Assembly: GCA_024734495.1 (NCBI GenBank) | Contig: JALMQS010000099.1 | Coordinates: 103,358,320 to 103,422,319, forward strand | DNA from: Forficula auricularia | Taxonomy: Eukaryota; Arthropoda; Insecta; Dermaptera; Forficulidae | Length of the DNA stretch: 64,000 nt | Direction: 5' to 3' | Shown: positions 21,281 through 31,711 of the stretch, piece after piece | How positions within the stretch are numbered: position 1 is the stretch's first letter | Layout of the letters: each line of letters begins with the position of its first letter | Position numbers and translations under genes: made by a program | The notes under the pieces: model-generated | What the model was told of the DNA's origin: nothing | Databases searched by the model: none | What the model saw: the letters and a program-made list of their open reading frames with translations, nothing else

Positions 21281-22067
21281 GTGCTGCCCAATTTCTAGGC
21301 GCGCAGATAGGAACCTTCCTGACATTTCCTTTGATTCGAGCTCATTGGAATTCCGTAATAAAATATCAATGTTAGGTGTCACCTTAGGTTCTGACCTCTC
21401 TTGGAATGACCATATTATCTCAGTAGCAAAAGCTGCAGCATGTAAGCTTGGCTTTCTTTTCCGAACCAAAACGATTTTTCACCCCCACTCAACTCCTTAT
21501 ATTATACAAGGCTCAAATTCGCCCCTGTTTTGAATATTGCTCGCATTTGTGGAGAGGAGCCTCCAAGTATTCTCTTAATACCTTAGATGCAATTCAGAGG
21601 CGAGCTATCAGACTGATAGGCGATCCTACATTAACTGACACTCTCGACTCCCTAGCCCATCGTAGATCTGTCTCCGCCCTATCCCTTTTTTATAGATATT
21701 ACCATGGCTTTTGTTCTGACGAAATAAAATCGATAATCCCACCAAAGGCCTCATTTGCCCGAAATACACGATTTTCTAAAATTCAACACCCCTACGCGCT
21801 TAAACTAGATACTAATCGAACAAACGCATTCGCCAATTCATTTATCCCTATGACATCTAGAGACTGGAATTCTCTTCCCCCGACCGTCTTTCCAGCTACT
21901 TATAACCTTCAAACTTTCAAGACCAGCATCCACAGATACCTTCGACCTCTACCCAATCCCTAAATCTCCCCTTATCTTCACGTTACAAGGGTCCACCACG
22001 GACTTCAGAGGTTGTACCTTCTTGGTGCAACTTCTTCTTGTATCAATATCATTATAAAAAAAAAAAA
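21281..22067 (+). mobile_element. 5'-truncated LINE, family A, best-preserved copy
   Basis: Codes for the end of the RT and the C-terminal region: MLGVTLGSDLSWNDHI, KLGFLFRTK, then after a one-base insertion in an A-run (about 21466) FFTPTQLLILYKAQIRPCFE, QRRAIRLIGDP, LFYRYYHGFCSDEIKSIIPP and SRDWNSLPPTVFPATYNLQT, with the stop at 21961-21963. The 3' UTR ends TATCAATATCATTATAA plus poly-A. The empty target is visible at 38415-38440 and 52635-52660. This is the reference for the tail shared with the SINE. Confidence 0.85.
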
Positions 22068-22331
22068 AGCCCCATAAAACTTCTTCCACGTTCAATGCAT
22101 AAATTAAGACCATTTCAATTCTGTCTTCAACAAAAAATGCTTCATTTTTATTATGGAAATACAATATATAACTATCCACTGGATTGACACGAGAAATAAA
22201 CTTTTTTAAAGTCAAGAATTTTAAGTAGTTCTATTAAATAGAAAATAATCTCTTAAATCTGTGTATAATAAAGTTTTAATATCATTGTAAACACTTATTT
22301 TCATTGTTGTTACTTTTTGATTTAATCATCA

Positions 22332-23982
22332 TTGGAACGAAGTTCCTTATGGGACGCCTCGGGGTGGTACCCTCAGTCGGTGAAAAGTGTCCGCAACGTT
22401 AAATAAAAACAAGCGAGCCAATGCTCATGCGCGCGCATCCACCAGCCACTCTGGGGCGGGGCCTCTGGCTTCTGTGCTCTGGTCGGGAATCGATGCTGTT
22501 CGATGTTGAATCTTTTCGATTCAACAGGTATTATTTCATTACCCTCCTCTACCTCTGCTTCTATTTATCGAAATAATCCTCTTTAAAAATTTTATTAATT
22601 TAATAGACAGAATAATAGGAATTCAATAAAAATGGCATCGAATTCAGAGACAGAACATTCAGAACATTTCGTTATTCAGCAACAAATAACAAAGGTGTGC
22701 TTACTTAATTAATAAATAAATGAAAATGAAATGAAATAAATAAAAGAATATTGCAATAATTCTACTAATTTATTTATTATATTTTAGCTAATAGAAGAAA
22801 ATAATCAATTAAAAAAATCTACTAAAGGTAAGCGTTATATATTAATCGTGGGTGTATGTGTAAAATCCCCGTGAATCCCTAATTGATTTTCACAACTAAT
22901 TCCTATAATTTATTTATTTATTTAATTAATTGAATTTTATTATTTATTTATTCTATTTAAGGAAATAAAAATTAAAGAAGGAAGAAAAAAATTCCTCGGA
23001 ATTTGATTTCCAACGAGGATTTGATGAATTATTATTAAAATATCTAAGATTATTTATTTATTTATTATTAGAGTATCTATTAGTTAGATATTTATATAAT
23101 ATACTGAGTAAAACATTGTATAAATTCATATACTGTTTTTTCTCAAATTCAAAAATATTTCCCATACAAGTTTGTTCAGTACCCACCTCCATCCCCTCCC
23201 TCGATTAGCACTCATGGATTTAATTTTAACATTTTTTTATTTTTTATTTTCTTTGAAGGAAAGAAATACGAAAAAAGCCGAGTACCAGGAACAAGGTATC
23301 GAGCGGGGGAAAAAAAACAAGGTACGTGTATATAATTTATATATATTATATATATTATAATATTTTGCAGTGTAATTTTAAATACGACTGTAAAGTTAGT
23401 AGACATCATGACGAGAAATTAATGATTTTTATAATCAATTTCAGTATCGGAGAAAAATATAAAAAAAACACAGTAGGCTAATATCAACAAGAGTATCGAC
23501 AAAGAATAAAAAAGAAAAAATACAAGAAGATCCAAGGTATGGTATGAAAATTATATACATTTTTAATAAAATTATTACGTTGCCATATTAATAACTGTAA
23601 TTAATTTTCGTACTGAAAATATACGGAGATTAAATAATGCACAGCGTCAACAAATTCTTCGGACAGCATAGAAAGATAACGAAAACTATTTTAGTTACCA
23701 TAAAGCTATAGTTTCTATGGTAGAACATAATTATGCTTAATTATTATTATTCATATAAATACCTGTTTCTTTTTCTATATTATTATTATTATATATTATA
23801 TATTTTTATAAATCATTGTAAATAAAATAAAGGTGTTAAGATAATTTTATAAAGTAGTTTCTTTGCTTTTATCGATAAAAAAATCATAATAAAAAATGTA
23901 TACCCGAATAATTATTTTTCTTTATACCTAGAATAGAACTTAAAAATTAATATTTTTATAATAAGGAACTTCGTTCCTATCC
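22332..23982 (+). mobile_element. 1.65-kb insertion bounded by GGAACGAAGTTCCTTAT inverted ends
   Basis: GGAACGAAGTTCCTTAT near the left edge and its inverse ATAAGGAACTTCGTTCC near the right edge bracket sequence absent from the paralogous site at 38685. The first 200 bases are GC-richer (GGGGCGGGGCCT near 22456). The remainder is AT-rich and contains the spliced-looking mini gene below. Superfamily is unknown. The motif is itself palindromic (GGAAC-GAA-GTTCC). About 6 bases on the left and 25 on the right lie outside the inverted ends. Confidence 0.6.
22632..23476 (+). CDS. Spliced-looking mini gene inside the 1.65-kb insertion
   Basis: Not recognised. One model has four small exons: 22632-22694 (ATG start, MASNSETEHSEHFVIQQQIT then K; donor GTGTGC), 22788-22827 (LIEENNQLKKSTK; acceptor TTTTAG, donor GTAAGC), 23259-23321 (basic, KKYEKSRVPGTRYRAGEKKQ; acceptor TTGAAG, donor GTACGT) and 23445-23476 (acceptor TTTCAG, stop TAG). 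Total 65 codons with phases 0, 1, 1. A rival model uses an earlier donor in exon 3 and later acceptors, and continues into ISTRVSTKNKKEKIQEDP and LNNAQRQQILRTA near 23640. The first two exons together read like a short coiled coil or leucine zipper. The start has A at -3. The GC-rich stretch upstream could be its promoter. It may be a transposon gene or a captured host gene. Confidence 0.3.
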
Positions 23983-24393
23983 GGTGTCCCTACGACACAG
24001 ATCTAATTTTTTATTTAATAATTAATAATTTAATCATTATTATTTAATAATTATGTTAAATAATGGTTAAAAATAATTATTAAGAGTTTTTTTTAGATCT
24101 AATTGATTCATGTATTTTGTTTATTTGATGTCGTATAAAAAAATAGTTCTTATGAAAGTTGTTCATTTTTTTGTAGGTTAAGTAGACGTAACGAATAATA
24201 TAGAGTTTATAGAGTTAATACAGAAGTTTACCTTGAAATACCCTTGAAAGCTTGTTCTACGTCGAGAAACAATAGCGTAGTTTAGTTTCCCCCTCTTATA
24301 AATGAACTTTTATTTGAAACATTTTTTCATATTATGCACTGTTTTTGAGTTATAACGCTGTCTCAAGATAAAAAACTTACCCGGTATATATAT

Positions 24394-25565
24394 CATCTAC
24401 CAAGCTTTTGTTCTCCTGAGAGCACAACCAGAGACCTGAGAGAATAACCAGAGGGTCTCTCTGAAATTTTTACAGTTAGAGATTTTAGAGAATTTTTTTT
24501 TTAAATTTCATATCTCAAATTTTAAGTTCATAAAAAAAAAAAATGTTATAAATTTCTGGCGATTTGGCCGCCGTTTTTTGGCTGTCTGCGTGCGACGCAC
24601 GTGTGTTGCACTCCCGCCAGGCACGGGCCTCTTTGGGAGGGAGCGACCCCTCCGCCCCCCCCCCTGGATCCGCCCTTGTTTTTGACCCTTCGATTATTAT
24701 TGGTAACCATTGCTGAAGACATGGAGGAATCTACTTAAAATCAAAAATAACGATCGATTATTATCTAATACTAGAGGAATAACCTTTATTGCATTCCATT
24801 TTTGATGTTTTGACTATTAATGGCAACCTCTTCTGAAAACGTGAAAGAATCGACTTAAAATCAAAAAGACTAATTTCTTTTATGGCAAACAACTGAAGCT
24901 TGAAAGGGAGGTTTTTTATTATTTGAATAAAAGATTTCACTGTCGATGGTAAGAGAATTGATTTTATTTTAGGTTAAAAAATAAAATGAGAGATGGAGTC
25001 TTCTGGTTTTAAATAAAATAATTTTTAATTATTTCTAGAGACTATAGTTTTGAATACATTGCCTTCATCAAAAAACCTCCTTTTTTTTGAACACTTTTCG
25101 AATTTAACTATTATTTTTTAACAAAATAAAAATCCAATTTAATTTTCAATCAGGTGATATAAAGAAGACCACGTAGAAAAAGGATGTAGATATGCTTGTT
25201 TAAAATAAAAAACTTTTTTTTTAAACAGATTTTAAAAACACAAAAAAAATTTTAAGAAAAAAATAAAAACCGACTTCAAAAAAATAATTTTTAAGAAAAA
25301 AATAAAAACCGACTTCAAAAAATTAAATGCAACAAATAAAATACACTAAAAGGTATAAAATAATTATTATCTTATTTAGTTACAACTAAACGACGAAATA
25401 TTAACACGAAATTACTTTTTGAAGTCGGTGCCAAACAAACTATACCTATAAGCGAGCGTACCCGCCAAACGTACTAAGTAAGATTTTTGAAGTTGGTGCC
25501 AAATATATACCTTTTATGAATCGCACTCGACGGATCTTACTTAGTACGTTTGGGTACTTATAGGT
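24394..25565 (+). repeat. Displaced internal segment of the tandem unit
   Basis: 24394-25480 is collinear with 32300-33388 and 46530-47620, starting CATCTACCAAGCTTTTGTTC. It is joined directly to sequence that in a full unit lies 6.7 kb further on, and then at 25566 to the start of unit 1. It includes the CTGGATCCGCCCTTG end of a DNA transposon (about 24664-24680) and a GAAGTCGGTT module. Confidence 0.75.
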
Positions 25566-25744
25566 AATTCATTTGGCTATTCATCTGAAAACATTCAATT
25601 TTCCAGATACCAAACGTAAGTACCATGCTTTACAATTATTTATTTGTTAAAGCAGAACTTTATTAATACTACTAATACTACTCCAATCTCAAATTTATTT
25701 TCATTACTGATTCATGGATAATTGCTTTTTCTCGTTAGACAATA

Positions 25745-26964
25745 TATAGGGTGTTCCGTATCACAACAATAAACCGTAAACAGGGGATAGGCCATATTTA
25801 GAAGGTCCAGAACGAAACATTTTTTTTAATAAATTTCTCATCATTTTCGAGTTATACTATTTTTTTTGAAAATGATGAAATTATTTACTCTGCCCTATAT
25901 ATTGAGATGCTGTGGCTTCAAATTTATACATTTTATTATTCTAATTTTTGTTCCGCAATCCTGAATAATCATACTATTGAGCAGAATTCAAAATAAAGCA
26001 ATAAGTACTATAATTTTGGAGAAAAAAAATATTTTTATGCTTTAAAAATTTTTTATCAGCTAACTTTGAATCATCTTTAATATAAAAAAAAGTCTACTAT
26101 CATAGCATGTCAAGTTATTTAAAAAATTGACCCATTTAGTCGAGATTTCAAAATTGTACTGCACTTTGTACTTCCTTCTTTAGATTAAAATATATTGTTA
26201 TTTATTTGGCAAATTGAGCTAATTTAATATAATATTTTGATAGTGTTTTTTTATTTAATACACTCCTGTACAAAAAATCGACCAACCAATAAAAACATTA
26301 TTAAATAATAACAAATTTTTAATTTGTTCACAAGTAACCATATATTATTGAAATTGTACTAGACACTTGTCGTTGAGTTAGCCCTTGATTATTAGGCACA
26401 CAATTTGAACTGCTTGAACTTCAGATTAAGCCATTTTGTATATTTTATTTTTCTATCAATGATGCTTTATTCAAAATTATTCATTTTATTGATATTTCAA
26501 AATCTAATTTGATCTTTTATTAAAACTTTATTTAAATGTAAAGCGATATTGAGAGAGAGTATGATAATTTGTAATTGTATCTTTTAATTTAATTTTACTT
26601 ATTACTAGCAACAAATTTTATTGAATATGTTAGTTTAAGAGTTATTAGAACATGGTACGGTATTTAATAAGGTTAATGGTGGATCGATTTTTTTGCACCG
26701 TAATGTATATTAAGTAATCAATTATGTCCCATCTTAATTGAACTAATATATTGCTATTATAGACATTAATTAGAAGCATAATATATGTAAATTTTTAGCC
26801 ACAACATTTCATTATTTAGTGCAGGCTATTGATTTTGACTATTTTCACAAAAATTCCTACAACTCGAGTGAAAATTATGAGACTTTTATTAAAAAATTTT
26901 AAATTCTGTACGATCATAATCTGGCCTATTCCCGGTTTACCGTTGTTTAACGGAACAACCTGTA
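25745..26964. mobile_element. TIR element with GGGTGTTCCG ends
   Basis: TATAGGGTGTTCCG at the left and its partner CGGAACAACCTGTA at the right form inverted ends. Homology extends about 50 bases inward (AAACCGTAAAC, GATAGGCCAT against GAATAGGCCAGAT). It has no transposase and is interrupted by the Tc1-like MITE. Second copy at 39969-41187. Confidence 0.65.
26261..26705. mobile_element. Tc1/mariner-like MITE, TA duplication
   Basis: CACTCCTGTACAAAAAATCG and the inverted CATTACGGTGCAAAAAAATC are terminal repeats flanked by TA on both sides (26259-26260, 26706-26707), the Tc1/mariner signature. Length 445 bp, noncoding. The copy in unit 2 is 40484-40928. Confidence 0.7.
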
Positions 26965-27527
26965 GGTACTGAAGGAATGAATATTTTGTCTTCAAATTTG
27001 ATTCTGGTTTTTTACTAATTTTAATGTTTTTATAATTTATTTGTAGACAAATAAATTTAATTATAAAGTTGAAATTTAGTTGTTTAAATTTAGTACAAAT
27101 ATTTATTATACAAATACACAGGGTGGGTAAGAGGCGCCTGTGGGAAAAATGAATTTACAAAAATTTAAAAATTAAACAAAATAGTTCATTTAAATTCAAA
27201 AAATGTAATCGTAAATCTTATCTTTGTATTTATTTTCATTATATAGAATCTTTCATGACATTTTAAGAGTAACACATTATGAGTATATAAATATTAATGT
27301 GCGGGGCACATCCTGCACACGGGTGGCCGTGCAAATAAATATTAGTTTTCCAAATTTCAGCTTATTAGATTTTTAAAGTTTTTTTTTCTTATATTCCACC
27401 ATGATTACTTTTGATTGACACATTTTCCTTCATATAGTAATTTTCTTATTATTCATTTTTGCCCGAATTAGATTTTATTTCTTTTTTATGACATAAATAC
27501 GAAGAGAATAATTAATTCGTCTTTTGT

Positions 27528-28559
27528 ATGGGGACCTTCTTCTATGTTTCAGATTTCATAATGTCTTATCGAACAGAAAGATTCAACGATGCGTACCTGG
27601 ATAAGGTGTTTAGAATTCTCCGGAAGGGGCTGGAAGAAAACGCTGAATTGGATGAGAAGAGGAAAATTGTTAATTCTATCCTCCCTGTGAAGAAATACAA
27701 ATTGCTGGAGAGGTTCCTCTCGTGTGAAGAAAATCTTAGCGAATACAACTGCTTGAGATGTCTTCACATTTTCCTTGACGAGAATACAAAATTTCTAGGC
27801 TTTGAACGATATATACATGATCAAGGAATTGTGAAATCAATTTTGGAATTAATACTGAGATACAGTCCGAATATCGAAACGGTCGATTTTAGATTTTTAG
27901 ATATCTCTCCTGAGAACAAAGGGAATTTATTATCATTTCTCAGACAATCCACTCAGTTGAAATCCCTGCGAGTGCAATGTGATTCCCGTGTTTGTGCAAT
28001 CGGTGATCTTTTGCTCAAAGATGATTTTAACCTGCTTGATCAGGATATTAAAACTAAACTCCTAAAAATCGAATATATCGGGGGCGTACAATTAGATGGA
28101 TCAGACTTTGTCAGACTCATGAAAATTCTACCCAATTTGAAAAGTGTAGGCATGTTTCAAGATTTTAGTTTTATATTACCCTTTGTTGAAGACGATGATG
28201 AAATTGCCAAAAAATTAACTAACATAACCGTATTTTATGATTACGATACAAGCATGACTACTTTAGAAAGTTTTTCGAAATTGTGTCCTAAAACAAAAAT
28301 GATATGTCTATTTTATCCAAGAAAAGAAGCCATTGAAAATCTTTCGAAATTTCCATTACTCACGGAATTAAAATTATATTTAAATGATCCCGATGTTGTT
28401 AGTCAAGTCGTCAGCTTATTAACCCTAATCGGCAAACAAATTAAAATTTTGACTTTAATTTTTAATAACGAGGCTGAACTTGGCCCAAAATTTTGGCATG
28501 ATTTATGCCCCGAATTAATTAAATTAGAAATTAATTATAAAGCCTTCTATTTCAACTAA
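27528..28559 (+). CDS. Leucine-rich-repeat-like cytosolic protein, tandem copy 1
   Basis: Intron-less, 343 codons to TAA. The second Met (codon 12, MSYRTERFNDAYLD) has A at -3, whereas the first has T, so the true protein may be 332 residues. There is no signal peptide or membrane segment. The N-terminal 100 residues are charged and helical. From about residue 101 irregular leucine-rich units follow: ILELILRYSPNIETVDF (105-121), LLSFLRQSTQLKSLRVQ (134-150), LMKILPNLKSVGM (187-199), LSKFPLLTELKLYL (262-275), VSLLTLIGKQIKILTL (285-300) and LCPELIKLEIN (316-326). This spacing is like the degenerate LRRs of F-box/LRR proteins, but no F-box is visible. Such proteins usually bind protein partners; no specific role can be given. 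GC content is above the flanks, and it is the only long frame in the unit. It is identical to the copy at 41751, so it is recently duplicated or homogenised. Confidence 0.8.
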   Translation: MGTFFYVSDFIMSYRTERFNDAYLDKVFRILRKGLEENAELDEKRKIVNSILPVKKYKLLERFLSCEENLSEYNCLRCLHIFLDENTKFLGFERYIHDQGIVKSILELILRYSPNIETVDFRFLDISPENKGNLLSFLRQSTQLKSLRVQCDSRVCAIGDLLLKDDFNLLDQDIKTKLLKIEYIGGVQLDGSDFVRLMKILPNLKSVGMFQDFSFILPFVEDDDEIAKKLTNITVFYDYDTSMTTLESFSKLCPKTKMICLFYPRKEAIENLSKFPLLTELKLYLNDPDVVSQVVSLLTLIGKQIKILTLIFNNEAELGPKFWHDLCPELIKLEINYKAFYFN

Positions 28560-28748
28560 GGTGGTAGAAATTTTAAATCCATCAATTTATGTTCAACTAA
28601 ATTATTATTAGGACTTCAAAATCTATCCTATCCAAAGGGGTATTTTCTCCAGAGGACTGAGAGGGGTCACCTTACTAAATAATGTATCCCTATTGTCTTA
28701 TTAATCTTAAGTTAATTTCATCTCATTCATTTGTATCAATTTATGATA

Positions 28749-28754
28749 AATAAA
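28749..28754 (+). promoter_or_regulatory. Poly-A signal AATAAA of the leucine-rich gene
   Basis: AATAAA lies 190 bases after the stop in an AT-rich 3' UTR. The unit 2 equivalent is at 42972-42977. Other AATAAA strings are common here, so the choice is tentative. Confidence 0.4.
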
Positions 28755-28892
28755 ATCTATATTATAAACTAAAATAATTTTAATTTCTGTAGTATGTAAT
28801 TTTGATCCTTTGTATTTTAGACATTTGTAAAGAGTTTCGTTCAATGTATATTTTATTTTTTAATATTTTGAGTTAGTTGTAATTTCATTGAC

Positions 28893-30021
28893 CTTTTATG
28901 TTTTTTAGTGTGCTGAATCCGAATCTGAGGTTTGCTAACAATATTTTGTGGCGGGACATTGTCAAAAATGCAAATAAATGTAATAAATCTCATTTTTGGT
29001 GGTTTTTTGCTTATAACTTGAAAACTATCAACTTTTCGTATAAAATCTTCATATTCAAAATGAAACCCATTCCATAATTTGTTTTTTTTTCTCAGACCAA
29101 CCTTTCGGGTTCAAGCGCTAGTTGAAATTTGGAGTATTTTTTCTGTTTCCCCAAATCCCAAATACTCACACTTTTTTCGATTGTTTCCTATTTTTAACAT
29201 GAAATTGCACGTTTTATACCACTCTACACGTTTTTAAACCATTTAAATTTGATATAATTTTTTGTAAAAAATCGCAGTTTTTCTTTCATAAAATGAAAAC
29301 CACTCATCCTAGAAACTTGATTCCTATCTCATTCTCTAGGAAATTTTGGTGACTTAAACTTTACCTTGGACTACTAGTTTTATAAAACTCTTAGATTTAT
29401 AGATATCCAGGATTTTTCAAAACACTTTTGAGAATTCGGATCATATCCTGTCATCGAAAATACTAGATATCTATAAATCTAAAAGTTTTATCAAAAAAGT
29501 GGTCCAAATAAACGTTCAACGCAACAAAATTTCCTAAAGAATGAGATGAGAATCAAGTTTCTAGAATGAATGGTTTTCATTTTATGAAGGGAAAAACAGT
29601 CATTTTTTGCAAAAAATTGCAGTTTTTCAAAACTTCAACCTCATTGTGGCACACGGGTTACCATTATCCAATGAATATGAAACTTTGTTTGAATTACTCT
29701 AATTTAAAAATGTATAGAATGGTCTCTGTCGAAAACGTGCTCCTTCATGGTCAAAATTGGAAAAATTCGAAAAAATTTCTTGGGGTTTGCTTAAACAAAA
29801 AAAAATACGCCAATATTCAACTAAAGCTTGACCCGAACGGTTGGGCGGAGACAAAAACCTAAATATTGAAATTTATAGGAGATTTTATGAACTTTTATTT
29901 TGTAAAGGAAGGCCATTTACGAAAAGTTGCTAGTTTTTGAGTTATAAGCAAAAAACCTGTCCCGTCATTAAATTTTATTAGCAAACCTCAGATTCGGATT
30001 CAGCACACCAAAAAACATAAA
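28893..30021. mobile_element. 1.13-kb palindromic foldback element
   Basis: The left end TTTTTTAGTGTGCTGAATCC is the inverse of the right end GGATTCAGCACACCAAAAAA. The inverted similarity continues inward through AGTTTTTGAGTTATAAGC and again around 29290-29580 (GGTTTTCATTTTATGAA, AGATATCTATAAATCTA). The centre is near 29440. It belongs to the same family as 1-480 and 60240-60670. Copy 2 is at 43117-44251. The 98-codon frame at 29566-29862 lies wholly in repeat sequence and is not called. Confidence 0.75.
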
Positions 30022-30043
30022 TTGCATGAGTTTGTTTAATTGC

Positions 30044-30112
30044 ATCAAGCAGAGGACAACCTCTTTGTTTCTCTTTATGAATCAACAACTCTGCTACTCT
30101 CGGCAAAATAAA
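30044..30112. repeat. Copy of the dispersed repeat at 19534-19600
   Basis: Shares AAGCAGAGGACAACCTCTTT and CAACTCTGCTACTCTCGGCA. The second-unit copy is 44275-44343. Confidence 0.6.
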
Positions 30113-30446
30113 AAACTTTTCAAAGAATATAATCTACTGAATCCGAGCTATCATATATGTTTTTAATACATGTCAGAAGAATTGTATTTACCCTCTCGAG
30201 AATGTAATAAAAACAGTTTAAAATGTAATAAATTCAGTTTAAATTCAGCAGAAGAGAGGATCTCGTGAAGAAGGACAGATATTATTTAATTATTAAGTAG
30301 GTACCGGAAATTAGATTATATTTTTCAAAACTCGCCGGTTTTCGGACATATTGATTTTTTTTTTAATTTTTTTAAATCGAGATTAGGAAAACAGAAATAT
30401 CAACCAATTACTATTACTTATTTGTAATATTATCATAAAATAGTAA

Positions 30447-30670
30447 TCTATATATATAAAATTCTTTGCCCGATACACTCACTCACTCACTCATCAAAAC
30501 AGCCAGAACCACTGGACATAGAAACATGAAATTTGGAGAGAATATTACAACTATGACATAGGGGCTCACTAAGAAAGGATTTTTCGAAATTCGACCCCTA
30601 AAGGGGTGAGAGGGGGCAAATTTGTTTTCACTGATTATGCGATATCTCTTAAGCACGATAAAATATCTAG
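30447..30670 (+). mobile_element. Possible Helitron-like fragment
   Basis: Starts TCTATATATATAAAATTC after an A, a start often seen at Helitron 5' ends, and could end at CTAG (30667-30670) before a T. The usual GC hairpin before CTAG is missing, so the 3' end is doubtful. A (CACT)n run follows the start. Unit 2 copy: 44677-44901. Confidence 0.35.
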
Positions 30671-30715
30671 TTGCTTTTTACTTATAAAAATAAATATAAA
30701 AATTAGATTGGAAAA

Positions 30716-30990
30716 GTTTCATCTTAATTGAACAACGGTAACCCGTGGCGCAATGAGGTTGGAGTTTTTGAAAAATTCCAAAAATTGCAGTTTTTCATTT
30801 ATAAAATGAAAATCACTCATCCTAGAAACTTGATTCTTATCTCATTTTATAGGAATTTTTGTTGGCTTGAATTTTACTTGAACCACTTTTTTGTTAAAAC
30901 TTTTAAATTGTAGATATCCAGCATTTTCCAAGACATGACATGATCCGACCTCATTGTGGCACGGGATACCGTTGTCCAATTAAGATGAAA
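30716..30990. repeat. Palindromic fragment of the foldback family
   Basis: GTTTCATCTTAATTGAACAA at the left and the inverse TTGTCCAATTAAGATGAAAC at the right bracket sequence related to 29280-29440. Unit 2 copy: 44947-45221. Confidence 0.65.
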
Positions 30991-31470
30991 CATTCCTAAT
31001 TTCTTTTTTAGCCTTTTGGCAACTATTAGGTGGTCAGCACCAAATTTCGAAGAGTGATTTATTGTGACCACCTAATAAGCACAATCCAATTTTCCGCTAA
31101 ATTGGTAAAAATTGCCTATCTTTGAAGATCATTTGTGACAAAACGGCTAAATTGATTTTAGGTTTTAAGTTGATATCCGTTGTGAAATTTTTTATGTTCT
31201 TTCATTTTGATAAAAATGAAATTTTCTGTCAGATTCATGGTTTTCGATTTATAAGCGAAATTCCGAAAAAAGTCCAAAATTTCTGTGGTTTTTAGGGCCT
31301 CAAAAATTATATATGAACTAAAATTCATATAGCTCTGTGTTTGGTGCTCAGACGATATGTCTGCCTCCTGGATGCAAATGTGGGCGATTGCCCCCTCCAC
31401 CCCCGCTGGATCCGCCCTTGTACAGATAAAAGAAAAGAAAAATATTAATTATTTAATCTTTTTTTTTGTT

Positions 31471-31711
31471 TTTTTTTTTTAATGATATTGATGAGAAAAG
31501 GGGATACACCAGAATGTGGATCCCCTAAGGGCCTGTATGGGCTGGCCCCTCAATCGTGAAAAGAACAGAGCAGAAGGAAAAGAAGCCGGGATCACGAGCC
31601 AATCTCAGAAACTTAGATACAATTCAATATCCAATTTACTAAGGTTTTAGGGGCTTCGAGCAGTGGTAAATTCTCCGCTCGATAATTTCGGTTAAATTTA
31701 TCTCCCTCTTG
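31471..31711 (-). mobile_element. 5'-truncated SINE copy
   Basis: Matches the 3' two-thirds of the SINE at 7890-8234 (tail ATCAATATCATTAAAAA, body with AGTAAATTGGATATTGAATT). The tRNA-like head is missing. Unit 2 copy: 45702-45942. Confidence 0.75.

Larger units (their letters stand above)
20840..24393 (+). repeat. Partial upstream copy of the tandem unit's right end
   Basis: Collinear with about 38000-39066: 20840-21280 matches up to 38426, 22068-22325 matches 38427-38684, and 24009-24393 matches 38688-39066. The two breaks are a LINE insertion (21281-22067) and a 1.65-kb insertion (22326-24008), neither present at the paralogous sites at 38426 and 38685. The same holds for the second unit. 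Confidence 0.8.

Noticed and set aside
23172..23360. 62-codon frame overlapping mini-gene exon 3
   Set aside because: It runs through the likely acceptor and donor sites and is hydrophobic low-complexity at the start; the splice model explains the region better.
29566..29862. 98-codon frame, present in both units
   Set aside because: Lies wholly within the palindromic element; related copies at 1-260 and 60240-60670 are not open, and composition follows the repeat.
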